Under the pieces are notes generated by a model. It made no database searches, was not told the origin of the DNA, and saw only the letters and a list, made by a program, of their open reading frames with translations. From Massilia sp. 9I (GTDB lineage Bacteria; Pseudomonadota; Gammaproteobacteria; Burkholderiales; Burkholderiaceae_D), in assembly GCF_902506415.1 (NCBI RefSeq), contig NZ_LR733275.1:1648448-1712447 (forward strand): a DNA stretch of 64,000 nucleotides. The letters run 5' to 3'. This document shows positions 1-11,207 of the stretch, piece after piece; within the stretch, counting starts at the first letter, position 1; each line of letters begins with the position of its first letter. The translations under genes and the position numbers were made by a program.

Positions 1-203
1 TTGCGCAGCAGCGGCGCGATCTGGGTCGCGGTGTAGCCGCGCACGCTCTTGGCCGCTTCCAGCAGCAGGCGTGCGTTCTGCAGCGTCTCCTCCCTGGCGC
101 TCTGCTTGAGCAGGCGGTCGGCGACCACGCCGGCGGCAAGGAAGCCGACAGCGAAGATGGACACGAACACCAGGTTGAACTTGGCGGCAATCGAAAGCTT
201 CAT
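1..203 (-). CDS. DUF3365 (Tll0287-like) membrane protein, N-terminal part only
   Basis: Partial gene whose 3' end lies off the window. The 67 visible residues begin MKLSIAAKFNLVFVSIFAVG, a membrane anchor or uncleaved signal helix. They continue into a stretch containing NARLLLEAAKSVRGYTATQI, which resembles the start of a DUF3365/Tll0287-like haem- or ligand-sensing extracytoplasmic domain. A Shine-Dalgarno AGGAG lies 7 nt before the ATG. It is the last visible gene of the T6SS operon, 36 nt after the FecR gene. In this family the domain often precedes a HAMP, kinase or cyclase module, but nothing of that can be seen here. The domain call is moderate because only the N-terminus is present. 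Confidence 0.6.
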   Translation of the reverse strand, partial: MKLSIAAKFNLVFVSIFAVGFLAAGVVADRLLKQSAREETLQNARLLLEAAKSVRGYTATQIAPLLR

Positions 204-239
204 GACATCTCTCCTGAAAATCTGTAATGGGCCGCTGCG

Positions 240-1097
240 TCAGAACAGCGACGTGGCGGCGCCCGGACGGGCCGGCGGGTGCAGCGCCGCCTTCCAATCG
301 GCCTGCTGCCCGAGAACGCGCTCGAGCTGCTTGCGGAACTCCGCATCCAGCAGGCGCGTGCGGAAGCGGGGAACGAAGGATTTCACGCCGGGCAGGCGCG
401 CCGTCAGCCAGGGCTCGACATCGGCGAAATCGGCCTCGCGCTCCTTGCCGGGCGCCGCCTTGCCGGCATTCGGCAGGTTCGGCACGCGCGCCAGGCGGTC
501 ACGAAAAGCGGGCGGCATGGCCGTGATATAGGTGCGCGGCGGGCGCCCCGCCACGGGCTGCGGCTTGGCCGGATCGACTTCGGCATAGCCTTCGGCGGCT
601 AGCTTGAGCGGCGCGCCGGCGCGCCCCTTGTCGACCTTCGCGGCCTGCTGGGCGCCCTCTTCCGCAAACACCGCATCGCGGCCGTCGCCCGCGCTCCTCA
701 CGATCGTCGAACCGTTCGCCAGCGTGACCTGCAGCGCCGGCGTGGCAACCCGCGCCGGGGTGTCCGCCATCAGCTTGACCCAGCCCTGCAGCAGCGCCAG
801 TTCAAAGGATTTGCCGCCGGGCGGCAGCTCCAGCACCAGCACGCGGGTCTGCGGGCCCAGCGCCAGGATGGCGTTCGGGCCGGCCTCGATCTGGGCGCCG
901 GCGGCGCCGGTTTCCAGGATGTCGTCCTTCTGCACGGCGATCCCGGGGCCGGCCTTGTAGACGGCCGCGCCGCGGACCAGGCGCAGCGGCTGCTCGGCCA
1001 GGGTCAGCACCGCGCGCGGCGCGGCCGGCGCCTGGGCCTGGACGGTGGCCGCGAGCAGCAGCGGCAGGCAGGCGAACATCAAACGAATACGCATCAT
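240..1097 (-). CDS. FecR-domain exported protein
   Basis: 285 aa with a clear signal peptide (MMRIRLMFACLPLLLAATVQA, cleavage near AQA). The middle part (about residues 35-140) reads as a FecR domain: an initial beta-strand segment with PLRLVRGAAVYKAG, then GDILETG-type residues (KDDILETGAAGAQI) and ILALGPQTRVLVLEL. The C-terminal third is charged and Ala/Pro rich with no recognised domain. Typical FecR proteins are inner-membrane anti-sigma factors; this one lacks an N-terminal cytoplasmic domain and is more like the stand-alone periplasmic FecR proteins. It starts 6 nt after the vgrG stop, so it is co-transcribed with the T6SS. No sigma factor gene is adjacent, so an anti-sigma role is doubtful. 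Confidence 0.75.
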   Translation of the reverse strand: MMRIRLMFACLPLLLAATVQAQAPAAPRAVLTLAEQPLRLVRGAAVYKAGPGIAVQKDDILETGAAGAQIEAGPNAILALGPQTRVLVLELPPGGKSFELALLQGWVKLMADTPARVATPALQVTLANGSTIVRSAGDGRDAVFAEEGAQQAAKVDKGRAGAPLKLAAEGYAEVDPAKPQPVAGRPPRTYITAMPPAFRDRLARVPNLPNAGKAAPGKEREADFADVEPWLTARLPGVKSFVPRFRTRLLDAEFRKQLERVLGQQADWKAALHPPARPGAATSLF

Positions 1098-1103
1098 GGG
1101 CCT

Positions 1104-3179
1104 TTAATTGATCTTCACCAGCGCGCCTTCGATGGTCACGATGGCATCCGACTTCACCGACATCGGCGCACCCGCCTTCACGTTCATCATGGCGCCGGCC
1201 TTGACGTCCATGTTGGCCTCTGCCTCGATCGCGATCTGGGTCGACTTCATCGTGATCTTGGCCGGTTCGATCTTGATGCTGCTACCGCCCACTTTCAGCT
1301 CGATCGAGGTGGTCGCCTCGACCACGATGGTCTTCGATACCGTCACCTTCTGGTCGCCGGTGATGTTCACCGTCTGGTTGTTGTCGATCGTTACCGAGTG
1401 GTCGTTCGCCACGTGCTCGGTATGGTTGTTGCCGACATCGAGCTTGCGGTCGTTCTTGATCGTGATGGTCTGGTTGTTGTCGACGTTGACCGTGTGGTCG
1501 TTGGTCACGTGCTCCTTGTGGTCGTGGCCGACGTCGAGGCTGCGGTCGTTCTTGATCTGGATGGTCTGGTCGCCCTTGTCGGCCTTCTCGAAGCCGACCT
1601 TCAGCGTGTCGTTGTTCTTCACCACGCGATTGAAGTCCTTCTCGGCCTGGACGAAGATCTCTTCGCTGTCCTTCTTGTCCTCGAAGCGGATCTCGTTGAA
1701 GCCGCCCCCGCCCTTGGAAGAATTCGACTTGATGGTGGACTTGGTCTGCTCGGCCGGCAGCTCGTAGGGCGGCATGCTGTCGCCGTTGTACACGCAGCCC
1801 GTGATCAAGGGCTGGTCCGGATCGCCCTCGAGGAAGCTGACCACCACTTCCATGCCGATGCGCGGGATGAAGATCGCGCCCCAGCCTTTCCCGGCCCAGC
1901 CCTGCTGGACCCGCACCCAGCACGAGCTGGTCTCGTCGGCCTTGCCGTTGCGCTCCCAGTGGAACTGCACCTTGACCCGGCCGTACTTGTCGGTCCAGAT
2001 CTCTTCGCCGGCCTTGCCGACCACCATCGCCGTCTGCGGCCCCTGCACGAAGGGCTTGCGCGCCGTTGCGGGCGCGCGGTAGCTGTGCTCCTTGCCGACC
2101 GCCTGGAAGGCGCAGCGGAACTGGGTGCTGGTATTGGCGCCATCGCTGCCGTAACCGATCCCGGCGATCTCGGTCTCGGCGGACGTGATCAGGAACTCGC
2201 GGTTCTGGTCGTCGCGCGGGTGCTCGGACAGGGTGAACAGGGCGCCGGTCGTCAGGCCGCGCGCGTTGCCAAAGGCCTCGACCTGCTCGCACTGGCCGTG
2301 CAGCGCCTCCATGCGCGCACGTGCGAAGCCGCTGCCGGCGCTGCTGGTCGTGTACAGGCCGGGATAGTCGTACTGCTCGTAGCTCGCCTGGCCGAAGGCG
2401 GCGGCGATGGTCGCCTTGACCAGCAGGCCGCCACCGACGCTGCTGGATGCCTTTTCGAAGTCGAAGTCGTTGAGCGCATACACGCTCGACTGGATTTCGC
2501 CGCCCGGTGCAAAACGCGTCACCGCCTCCTCGAGCGGATCGCGGCGCGCCTCCTCGTCGCGAAACTGCACCGTGGCGTAGCCCTCGGCCGGTGCATGGGC
2601 GCCATAGCTGTCCGCCAGCACCATGGTGTGGGCGCCATCCTGGTGGGTGAAGTAGAAATAGATGCCCTCTTCCTCCAGCAGCCGGCAGACGAAGTTGAAG
2701 TCGCTCTCGCGGTACTGGACGCAGTAGGTGCGCGCCGCCGGAGTGGCGGACAGGCTGCCGGCGTCGAGCGAAATCAGGCCGCCATAGGCCGCATCGCCGC
2801 ACACTGCCTTGACGATATCGATCGCGCTCTTGTCCTGGAAGATGCGGCAGTTGGAAGAACGGGTCAGCAGCCATAGCGCGGGATGCAGCACCGCCTCGTA
2901 GCTGGCCCTGCCGTCGCGCCAGCCGCGGTAGGCGAAGCGCGTGACGATGCCGTTGAAATAGCGCGAGCCGCCTTCCGGCAGGTCGAGCACCACCGTCATG
3001 CTGGTCCCGAGCACGTCGGCGATCTTGATGTCGCCCTTGGCCGACAACAGTTCGAGGCGGTAAGTGTACATCCGGCCCAGCGCTTCGCTGCAGCTCATGC
3101 TCCGGAACAGGAGCACGTCGTCGGCGAGCGCCGACTTGACGGATACTTCACGCTGGGCTTGGGTAGGGACGATCGGCAT
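1104..3179 (-). CDS. vgrG: Type VI secretion tip protein VgrG (TssI)
   Basis: 691 aa, a normal size for a VgrG without a large effector extension. Residues about 1-370 form the gp27-like part. The gp5-like OB-fold follows with the family hallmarks KYGRVKVQFHWER, SSCWVRVQQGWAGKGWG and FIPRIGMEVVVSFLEGDPDQ. From about residue 520 the C-terminus is a gp5-type beta-helix needle built from short Asn/Asp-Val repeats, such as the twice-seen pair NDRxLDVGxxHxEHVxND and VxxDNNQTxxI. It ends in alternating MDVKAGA/MNVKAGA/MSVKSDA strands. It forms the trimeric spike at the tip of the Hcp tube. The neighbours (DUF4280 PAAR-like protein upstream, FecR downstream) fit a tip module. No catalytic domain is visible at its C-terminus. 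Confidence 0.97.
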   Translation of the reverse strand: MPIVPTQAQREVSVKSALADDVLLFRSMSCSEALGRMYTYRLELLSAKGDIKIADVLGTSMTVVLDLPEGGSRYFNGIVTRFAYRGWRDGRASYEAVLHPALWLLTRSSNCRIFQDKSAIDIVKAVCGDAAYGGLISLDAGSLSATPAARTYCVQYRESDFNFVCRLLEEEGIYFYFTHQDGAHTMVLADSYGAHAPAEGYATVQFRDEEARRDPLEEAVTRFAPGGEIQSSVYALNDFDFEKASSSVGGGLLVKATIAAAFGQASYEQYDYPGLYTTSSAGSGFARARMEALHGQCEQVEAFGNARGLTTGALFTLSEHPRDDQNREFLITSAETEIAGIGYGSDGANTSTQFRCAFQAVGKEHSYRAPATARKPFVQGPQTAMVVGKAGEEIWTDKYGRVKVQFHWERNGKADETSSCWVRVQQGWAGKGWGAIFIPRIGMEVVVSFLEGDPDQPLITGCVYNGDSMPPYELPAEQTKSTIKSNSSKGGGGFNEIRFEDKKDSEEIFVQAEKDFNRVVKNNDTLKVGFEKADKGDQTIQIKNDRSLDVGHDHKEHVTNDHTVNVDNNQTITIKNDRKLDVGNNHTEHVANDHSVTIDNNQTVNITGDQKVTVSKTIVVEATTSIELKVGGSSIKIEPAKITMKSTQIAIEAEANMDVKAGAMMNVKAGAPMSVKSDAIVTIEGALVKIN

Positions 3180-3195
3180 TCTTCGGATACTCGGT

Positions 3196-3585
3196 TCAGG
3201 GAATCATGGTCTTGACGGTGCCGGCGTTGGTGAAGCCGATCACGCCGCCCCAGTTGCACATGCACTTGGAGACGTTGTCGAGGGCGGGCATGTTGGCGAT
3301 CATGACCGTCGGTGCGCCGGGCACCCAGGGCGCGGAGGTCGCCGGCACGCAGGGCATCGGCGTAAGCACGCCCAGCGCCGCCGCGGTGGCGGCGGCGACG
3401 GTCGGGTTGGACGGCGAGTTGCACATCCCGAATGGCATGATGTTCACCAGCGGGATGTGGTCCATGATGTTGGCGGCCGGCGGTCCTTCGCACAGCACCT
3501 TGTTCTTCGGGAGCACCACCAGCGAGGAAGGCGCCACCCCGAAGGTGCAGCTCATGATGGCGCCCATTGAAACCTGATTTGGCAT
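3196..3585 (-). CDS. DUF4280 PAAR-like T6SS spike protein
   Basis: 129 aa starting MPNQVSMGAIMSCTFGVAPS; a longer frame extends upstream, but this ATG is where family similarity begins. The pattern GA-x-x-x-C-x-FG near the N-terminus, the central NIMPFGMCNSPSNPTVAAAT and PMPCVPATSAPW, and the late SKCMCNWGGVI are those of DUF4280. These small proteins replace PAAR as the metal-binding cap on the VgrG spike. Conserved cysteines (in SC, MC, PC and KCMC) are all present and could bind a metal. It lies directly before vgrG in the same operon, 16 nt apart, which supports a tip function. No effector domain is fused to it. Confidence 0.85.
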   Translation of the reverse strand: MPNQVSMGAIMSCTFGVAPSSLVVLPKNKVLCEGPPAANIMDHIPLVNIMPFGMCNSPSNPTVAAATAAALGVLTPMPCVPATSAPWVPGAPTVMIANMPALDNVSKCMCNWGGVIGFTNAGTVKTMIP

Positions 3586-3628
3586 GTCGTTTTCCCGGTC
3601 GCGCCCCATTGAGCGTGGGGCGCACGAA

Positions 3629-4204
3629 TCAGTCGAACAGCCCGCGCATGTCGAAGGTCGGATCGCACAGGCCCTTGACGCCGGCAATGAAGCCGTCCGG
3701 ATAGCAGCTGTAGATGAACAGCGAATGTCCGGCGATCCAGAAATTGATGGAGCCGGTTTCGACCAGACGCGGCGTCATCGACCCGGCTTCGTAGCCGTAG
3801 TAGACATCGTCGAGCGGAATGCGCTTCAGCCAGACCGGGTTGGCCGGGGTCGGTCCGCCATTCAGGAAGGAGTCGATACCCGGCTGGGCCTGCGGCGAAT
3901 TGATCATCTCGGTCGCCGCGGCAATCGCGGTGCGGCGGTCCTGCCACTGCGACTTGATCGCACTGGCCATCGCAGCGCTCGCCTTGATCTTCGGATCCAG
4001 CGCCCCCTGGCCGAAGGTCGCCACATGCGAGAAAGTATGGCCCGTACCTTTCTTGTACGGGCTGCTGCCCTGCGTCTGCACGGTGCGCGACTGTCCCAGG
4101 TCGCTGGCTGTGAAACCATTCAAACCGCCCGCCTTGATGGTTGCCAGTTGCTGTCCATTGGCACGCGCAATGGCGGCGGCCACGTCTGCTTGTGTGTAAG
4201 GCAT
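3629..4204 (-). CDS. Unknown T6SS-operon protein (191 aa)
   Basis: I do not recognise this family. The start MPYTQADVAAAI has GAGGA 9 nt upstream; an earlier ATG 39 nt further up has no good ribosome site. The protein has no signal peptide or membrane segment. Its N-terminal half is Ala/Lys rich and helical (PKIKASAAMASAIKSQW, RRTAIAAATEMI). The C-terminal half is aromatic (DVYYGYEAGS, SINFWIAGHSLFIYSCYP). It lies between clpV (35 nt downstream of the clpV stop) and the DUF4280 spike gene, so it is co-expressed with the secretion machine and next to the tip genes. Possible roles are an operon-encoded cargo, an adaptor or a structural accessory. No nuclease, amidase or lipase motif was seen and no separate immunity-like gene follows. 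Confidence 0.7.
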   Translation of the reverse strand: MPYTQADVAAAIARANGQQLATIKAGGLNGFTASDLGQSRTVQTQGSSPYKKGTGHTFSHVATFGQGALDPKIKASAAMASAIKSQWQDRRTAIAAATEMINSPQAQPGIDSFLNGGPTPANPVWLKRIPLDDVYYGYEAGSMTPRLVETGSINFWIAGHSLFIYSCYPDGFIAGVKGLCDPTFDMRGLFD

Positions 4205-4239
4205 GGTTATCGTCCTCGTTGTCCGTTGAAAAAACAATG

Positions 4240-6948
<2,709 letters not shown>

Positions 6949-6974
6949 GATCGGTTCTTTCGCTTATCAAGAGG

Positions 6975-7982
6975 TCAGCCGGCAAAGGCTGTTGGGTTAA
7001 TCAAGAGTTGGCTCGCATCGCGCCGGGCCGGGCCGCTGGCGAGGAAAGTGGTCCATCCCAGGCGGCGGCTGCCCAGGGCCAGGCGCGGCACCTCGTGCTG
7101 CTCGAGGATCAGGCGCACGTCCCAGTCGAGCACCATGCCCGCGTAGTTGCGCACCCAGGCCAGCAGGCGGTTCATGCTGTCGCCGCCGGGCAGCATGCGC
7201 TGGTAGTTTTCGTAGTCGAGCGGGCCGATCACGAGGCGGAACTTGTGCTGGCAGTCCCACACGGTGCGTCCCAGCACGGCGGAGCTGCCCAGCCGGTTGC
7301 CCTGGTCCTGCATGCCGATCCGGGTCTGGCCGTCCAGCGGGATCTTCATCCAGTGGCCGACGAACTGCTCGAGCGCGACCGGCAGCTTGAAGTACGCCCG
7401 CAGGATCGTGACCAGGCCGGCCGCGGGGCGGCGCTGGTTCGCCATCAGACCGGCGAAATGCAGCTTGGCGAAGTCCGCGATCTCGTCGCGCCCGCGCAGC
7501 GCCGGGCTGCCGATGCCGAACAGGCTGCCGACGTAGTCGCCGAAGCGGTCGAGCTCCGGGCGGTCGAGGCTGATCGCCGGCTCGGCGCTGGCGCGGGCTC
7601 GGTAGTGCAGCGACACGATGCGGTGGTGGAAGACGTCGAGGAAGGCCGCCAGCGTGCGGTCGCCCTGATGGCGGGCGCGTTCGCGTGCGTACTCGGTCAG
7701 GTGCAGCGGCATCGGGCCATTCGGTCCCAGCAGGCCGATGAAGTTCACCGCCAGCCGGGCGCGCGCCTCCGCGTTGGCCGGCGTGAAGCCGCGCACCGCG
7801 GTCGGTTCGAAAGCCATCGAAGGGTCCTGGCCGAAGCGCACCGCATCGTCGCGCGCGCGCAGCGAGGCGCCGATGCGCGGCTTGTCCGGGTGGGCATTCT
7901 CGAGCAGGCGCAGGATCTGGAAGAAGTCCATGCGCTCGGCCTTCTCAAACAGCTCGCGCTCGAGTGCTAGAGGATCGCGCAT
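6975..7982 (-). CDS. tssG: T6SS baseplate subunit TssG
   Basis: 335 aa. The true start is MRDPLALERELFEKAERMDF, which overlaps the end of tssF by 16 nt; a longer frame upstream is out of register with the family. Typical features are FFQILRLLENAHPDKPRIG, MPLHLTEYARERARHQGDRTL and FLDVFHHRIVSLHYRA, the last being the segment conserved in TssG/VasB. The length is normal for the family. With TssE, TssF and TssK it builds the baseplate wedge. It is translationally coupled to tssF, and the clpV gene starts 26 nt downstream. Confidence 0.95.
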   Translation of the reverse strand: MRDPLALERELFEKAERMDFFQILRLLENAHPDKPRIGASLRARDDAVRFGQDPSMAFEPTAVRGFTPANAEARARLAVNFIGLLGPNGPMPLHLTEYARERARHQGDRTLAAFLDVFHHRIVSLHYRARASAEPAISLDRPELDRFGDYVGSLFGIGSPALRGRDEIADFAKLHFAGLMANQRRPAAGLVTILRAYFKLPVALEQFVGHWMKIPLDGQTRIGMQDQGNRLGSSAVLGRTVWDCQHKFRLVIGPLDYENYQRMLPGGDSMNRLLAWVRNYAGMVLDWDVRLILEQHEVPRLALGSRRLGWTTFLASGPARRDASQLLINPTAFAG

Positions 7983-9856
7983 GCGCCTCCCCTCGCCGGC
8001 CAGCGCATGATCTCGCCGCGCCCGACGGTACGGATCACGGTCTCGGTGAAGGCGTTGATCGACACGTATTGCGAGAAGAAGTGGCTCAGCACCCCGCCCA
8101 GCACGAAGGCGCCGGCGCCTTCGAAGGCGGCATCGTCCATGGTCACGGTGATTTCCAGGCCGCGCCCGAAGGTGATCGGGCCCGGCGTCGGCATGCGCCG
8201 CGTGATGGCTTTCGAGGCGATCGAGCGCACGCCCTCGACCTGGCGCTGGCTGGCCAGGTCGAGCGGATGGCAGTACAGCGCCAGCAGTTCGCGCAGCGCG
8301 TGCGCGCCCTCGTCCGGATCGTTGTCGACCAGCGACAGGTAATTCAGCGAGAGCTGGTTGATCAGGCGCCAGGCCATGCTGCCTTCGGCGAAGGACGGCA
8401 GCGGCTGGCTGGGGCCGCCGAGTACGCGGATCGCCTGCACCGGTCCGCCGTCGTCGAGGATGAAATCGGTCTTGCCGACGCCGAGCGGCATCGACAGCGG
8501 CAGGTCGCGGTTGGTGCACCAGACGTTCAATCCCAGCTGGCGCAGGCTGTGGCGGTACGGCGCTTCGGCGGCATCGACGATGGCGATGAAGGTTTCGCTG
8601 CCGACATAGGACGAGCGCGGGCCACGCGCGCGCTGGCGCTGCGACACCACGCGCGGCTCGCGCCGCACCTGGAAAAATGCCTGCTCAGGCAGGGACGACT
8701 GCAGGTCGCGTGCGCTGTACAGCGGATGGAAGCTTTGCTCGGCGTCGGCGCCGCTGCCGTAGCCGGTCACGCTCTCGACCCCATGCACCTCGAAGTCCAT
8801 CGGCCGGGTGCGGTCCACCAGCACGTGGTATTCGTACTGCTCGCCCGACAGGTTGATGCGGTCGGCGCGGCGCTGGAACAGGTTCACCACCGGGGTGCAG
8901 TTCAGCGCGAAGTGGCCGGCGTCCAGGGTCTGCTCCAGGCGCGCGTCGCCGCGGTTCAGGAGGACGATGATTTCCAGCTCGCGTTCGGCGCAGGCGCGCA
9001 CCGCGGGCCCCAGGCCGTTCAGTTCGACGAACATGAAGCGCTGGGCAAAGGCGAAGTACTCCTGCAGCAGGCGATAGCCCTGGAAGCTGCGCTGCCCGCT
9101 CGGCAGCAGCGCGTCGTCCTCGCGCAAGCCGCGCGGCTGCAGCGCCGTCTTCGGCAGCAGGCGGTGCCAGGCCGGGTTCGCCCCACCGGCCGGGCGCGGC
9201 AGCACCAGCACGCCCTCGACGCTGCCCAGCAGCTTCTCCAGGATGCGTCCCGGCAGGTCGTCGGCGCCGCGCAGGTGCAGGTCCAGCTGCTGCAGCGCCA
9301 GGGTATTGAAGGGCGCGCCGTTGGTGGTGCGCAGGCGCAGGCGCAGGCCGGCCTTGACGCCGGGCGGCAGGTTTGCTTCGACGCCGGCGATGCTGCCGGC
9401 ATGGGTGAAGAAGCGCGCTTCGGCCAGCTCCACCGGCCACAGGGTCAGGGCGTGGGCGCTGCGGTATTCGCAAGCGGTGACGTCGTCCTTGCCCAGCACG
9501 CTGCGCATGCCGCTCCCGCGCGGGACCTGGTAGCCGGCGCTCAGGGCCGGGTTGGACAGGTCGGGCTGCAGCTGCACGATCGCCATCGAGGGCGTCGGCG
9601 CCAGCAGGTGCGGATGGACGATCTCGGACAGGTGCTGGGTGAAGCGCGGGAACTCGGCGTCGATCTTCATCTGCACGCGCGCGGTCAGGAAGGCAAAGCC
9701 TTCCAGCAGGCGCTCGACGTAAGGATCGGCGCAATCGAAGCCTTCCAGCCCGAGGCGGCCCGCGATCTTCGGGTACTGGGCGGCGAACTCGCCGCCCACC
9801 TCGCGCAGGTGCTGCAGTTCCTGGCTGTAGTAGCGCAGCAGGCGCGGATTGGTCAT
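7967..9856 (-). CDS. tssF: T6SS baseplate subunit TssF
   Basis: 629 aa starting MTNPRLLRYYSQELQHLREV, the canonical TssF/VasA N-terminus. This is followed by FAAQYPKIAGRLGL, DPYVERLLEGFAFLTARVQ and HPHLLAPTPSMAIVQ. All are conserved family segments in the expected order, and the length is standard (about 600-630 aa). The start ATG overlaps the tssE stop in an ATGA arrangement, and its 3' end overlaps tssG by 16 nt, so the three baseplate genes are translationally coupled. It forms the (TssF)2-TssG wedge core of the baseplate. Confidence 0.96.
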   Translation of the reverse strand: MTNPRLLRYYSQELQHLREVGGEFAAQYPKIAGRLGLEGFDCADPYVERLLEGFAFLTARVQMKIDAEFPRFTQHLSEIVHPHLLAPTPSMAIVQLQPDLSNPALSAGYQVPRGSGMRSVLGKDDVTACEYRSAHALTLWPVELAEARFFTHAGSIAGVEANLPPGVKAGLRLRLRTTNGAPFNTLALQQLDLHLRGADDLPGRILEKLLGSVEGVLVLPRPAGGANPAWHRLLPKTALQPRGLREDDALLPSGQRSFQGYRLLQEYFAFAQRFMFVELNGLGPAVRACAERELEIIVLLNRGDARLEQTLDAGHFALNCTPVVNLFQRRADRINLSGEQYEYHVLVDRTRPMDFEVHGVESVTGYGSGADAEQSFHPLYSARDLQSSLPEQAFFQVRREPRVVSQRQRARGPRSSYVGSETFIAIVDAAEAPYRHSLRQLGLNVWCTNRDLPLSMPLGVGKTDFILDDGGPVQAIRVLGGPSQPLPSFAEGSMAWRLINQLSLNYLSLVDNDPDEGAHALRELLALYCHPLDLASQRQVEGVRSIASKAITRRMPTPGPITFGRGLEITVTMDDAAFEGAGAFVLGGVLSHFFSQYVSINAFTETVIRTVGRGEIMRWPARGGACAIL

Positions 9857-10365
9857 GGCCGCCTGCCCGCCGATTCGCTCAGGCTGATGTGGGCCTGGTC
9901 CAAATCGAGTTCGGTCTTGATGTAGAGCCGCTCGGGGTAAGGCTGTGCCCACATGTCGGCTTCGATCTCGAAAGTGATCTTGGTGATGCTGTCGGATTTG
10001 GCGGCCCGGACCTGCACCGAGGAGCGGATCAGGCGCGGCTCGAAGTCCCAGATCGCCTGGCGGATCGCCCGTTCGAGGTCGGCCGTATTCATCCCCGCCA
10101 GCGAGGCGCCCGAGATGTCGGGCATCCCGTAGTTGATGACCGAGCCGGCCAGGTGCGGCAGGCGCTGCGTCGGCGCCTGCGCGGTCACCGACAAGAGGTT
10201 GGTGGTGTTGAGCAACCAGGCCAGGTCGCGCAGCACGCCTTCGCGCAGGCTGCGCATCGACATGATGCGGCGCTCGCGCGCTTCGACCTGCTGTTCCGGC
10301 TCCTCGTCGGTCAGCCGGTCCAGCAGCGAAGGCTGCAGGCGTTCGCGCGGCGCCAGTTCAGCCAT
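9853..10365 (-). CDS. tssE: T6SS baseplate gp25-like protein TssE
   Basis: 170 aa with a gp25/lysozyme-like fold. An early SLLDRLTDEEP is the usual TssE opening; MRSLREGVLRDLAWLLNTTN, SVINYGMPDISG and LERAIRQAIWDFEPRLI follow, with EIEADMWAQPYPERLYIKTE near the C-terminus. It is the baseplate component that contacts the sheath and triggers its polymerisation. The N-terminus overlaps the tagJ stop by 8 nt and its stop overlaps the tssF start, so expression is coupled on both sides. Confidence 0.94.
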   Translation of the reverse strand: MAELAPRERLQPSLLDRLTDEEPEQQVEARERRIMSMRSLREGVLRDLAWLLNTTNLLSVTAQAPTQRLPHLAGSVINYGMPDISGASLAGMNTADLERAIRQAIWDFEPRLIRSSVQVRAAKSDSITKITFEIEADMWAQPYPERLYIKTELDLDQAHISLSESAGRRP

Positions 10366-11143
10366 GGGCTTCCACGTTGTCGAACACGATCGCGCGCACG
10401 TCCATCAGGGCGTAGTCGGCGCTATCGCTGGCCAGCATGCGCTGGCCCAGGCCGCGTCCGTCCTGCCATTCGGTGCGGCGCGCCAGCCTGATGGCGTGGT
10501 CCTGGCTGTCGATGCTGCCGTCGTAGCGCGTCGGGATCAGGCCGACCGCCTGGGCCTCGTTGGTCCAGGTAAAGGTCGCCGCGGTCCAGACGGTGTCGCG
10601 CAGGTCGCTCGGCGGGTCGATCTCGATGCGGGCGATGCGGCTGAAGGGAATCCAGAAATAGCGGCCGTTGACGACGGCTTCCAGCACCGGTCCCAGGCGC
10701 CCGTCGGCATCCATCAGCCAGTCGAAGCGCTCGCCGTCGATGCTGCCGCTGGAAGCCGGCGCCTGTGCGAAGGCCTGTTCGCGCAGCGCGGCCGCGTGGA
10801 CCGGATCGGTGGCGTCCACGCGCAGCGCCTCGACCAGCGGGCCGAGCCAGTCCTGCGGTTCGCCGAAGATCAGGGGCGCGCGGCGGCCGGCAAAGATTTC
10901 GGCGCGCAGCGCTTCGCACTGGATCGCCTCGCGGTAGGTCTGCACCATCGGCAAGGCCTCGGCATCGAGTTCGCCCACCACGTTCAGCTGGGTCAGCGCG
11001 CGGTTCCAGTCCCCCATCACGGACAGCAGCTGGAACAGGAAGATGCGGTGCTTCGCGTTCGACGGTTCGCTGCGGACCTGGGCCTGCAGTGCGGCGAGCG
11101 CCTCGGCCAGTTTGCCTTCCTTGATCAACGCTTGCGCTTGCAT
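10358..11143 (-). CDS. tagJ: T6SS accessory protein TagJ (ImpE family)
   Basis: 261 aa starting MQAQALIKEGKLAEALAALQ, with AGGA 9 nt before the ATG. The first part is TPR-like. Conserved ImpE segments follow, including RIFLFQLLSVMGDWNRALTQ, FDWLMDADGRLGPVLEAVVN and GRYFWIPFSRIARIEIDPP. TagJ binds TssB in some systems and is thought to help sheath assembly or recycling; it is present only in a subset of T6SS. The gene follows hcp after 64 nt and overlaps tssE, so it is part of the same transcript. Confidence 0.92.
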   Translation of the reverse strand: MQAQALIKEGKLAEALAALQAQVRSEPSNAKHRIFLFQLLSVMGDWNRALTQLNVVGELDAEALPMVQTYREAIQCEALRAEIFAGRRAPLIFGEPQDWLGPLVEALRVDATDPVHAAALREQAFAQAPASSGSIDGERFDWLMDADGRLGPVLEAVVNGRYFWIPFSRIARIEIDPPSDLRDTVWTAATFTWTNEAQAVGLIPTRYDGSIDSQDHAIRLARRTEWQDGRGLGQRMLASDSADYALMDVRAIVFDNVEAHG

Positions 11144-11207
11144 GGCTTGTCCTGATATGGAAAGAGACGGAAAAGGCGGCCCGGCAAGGGGCCGCCGGAT
11201 TGCTGCG

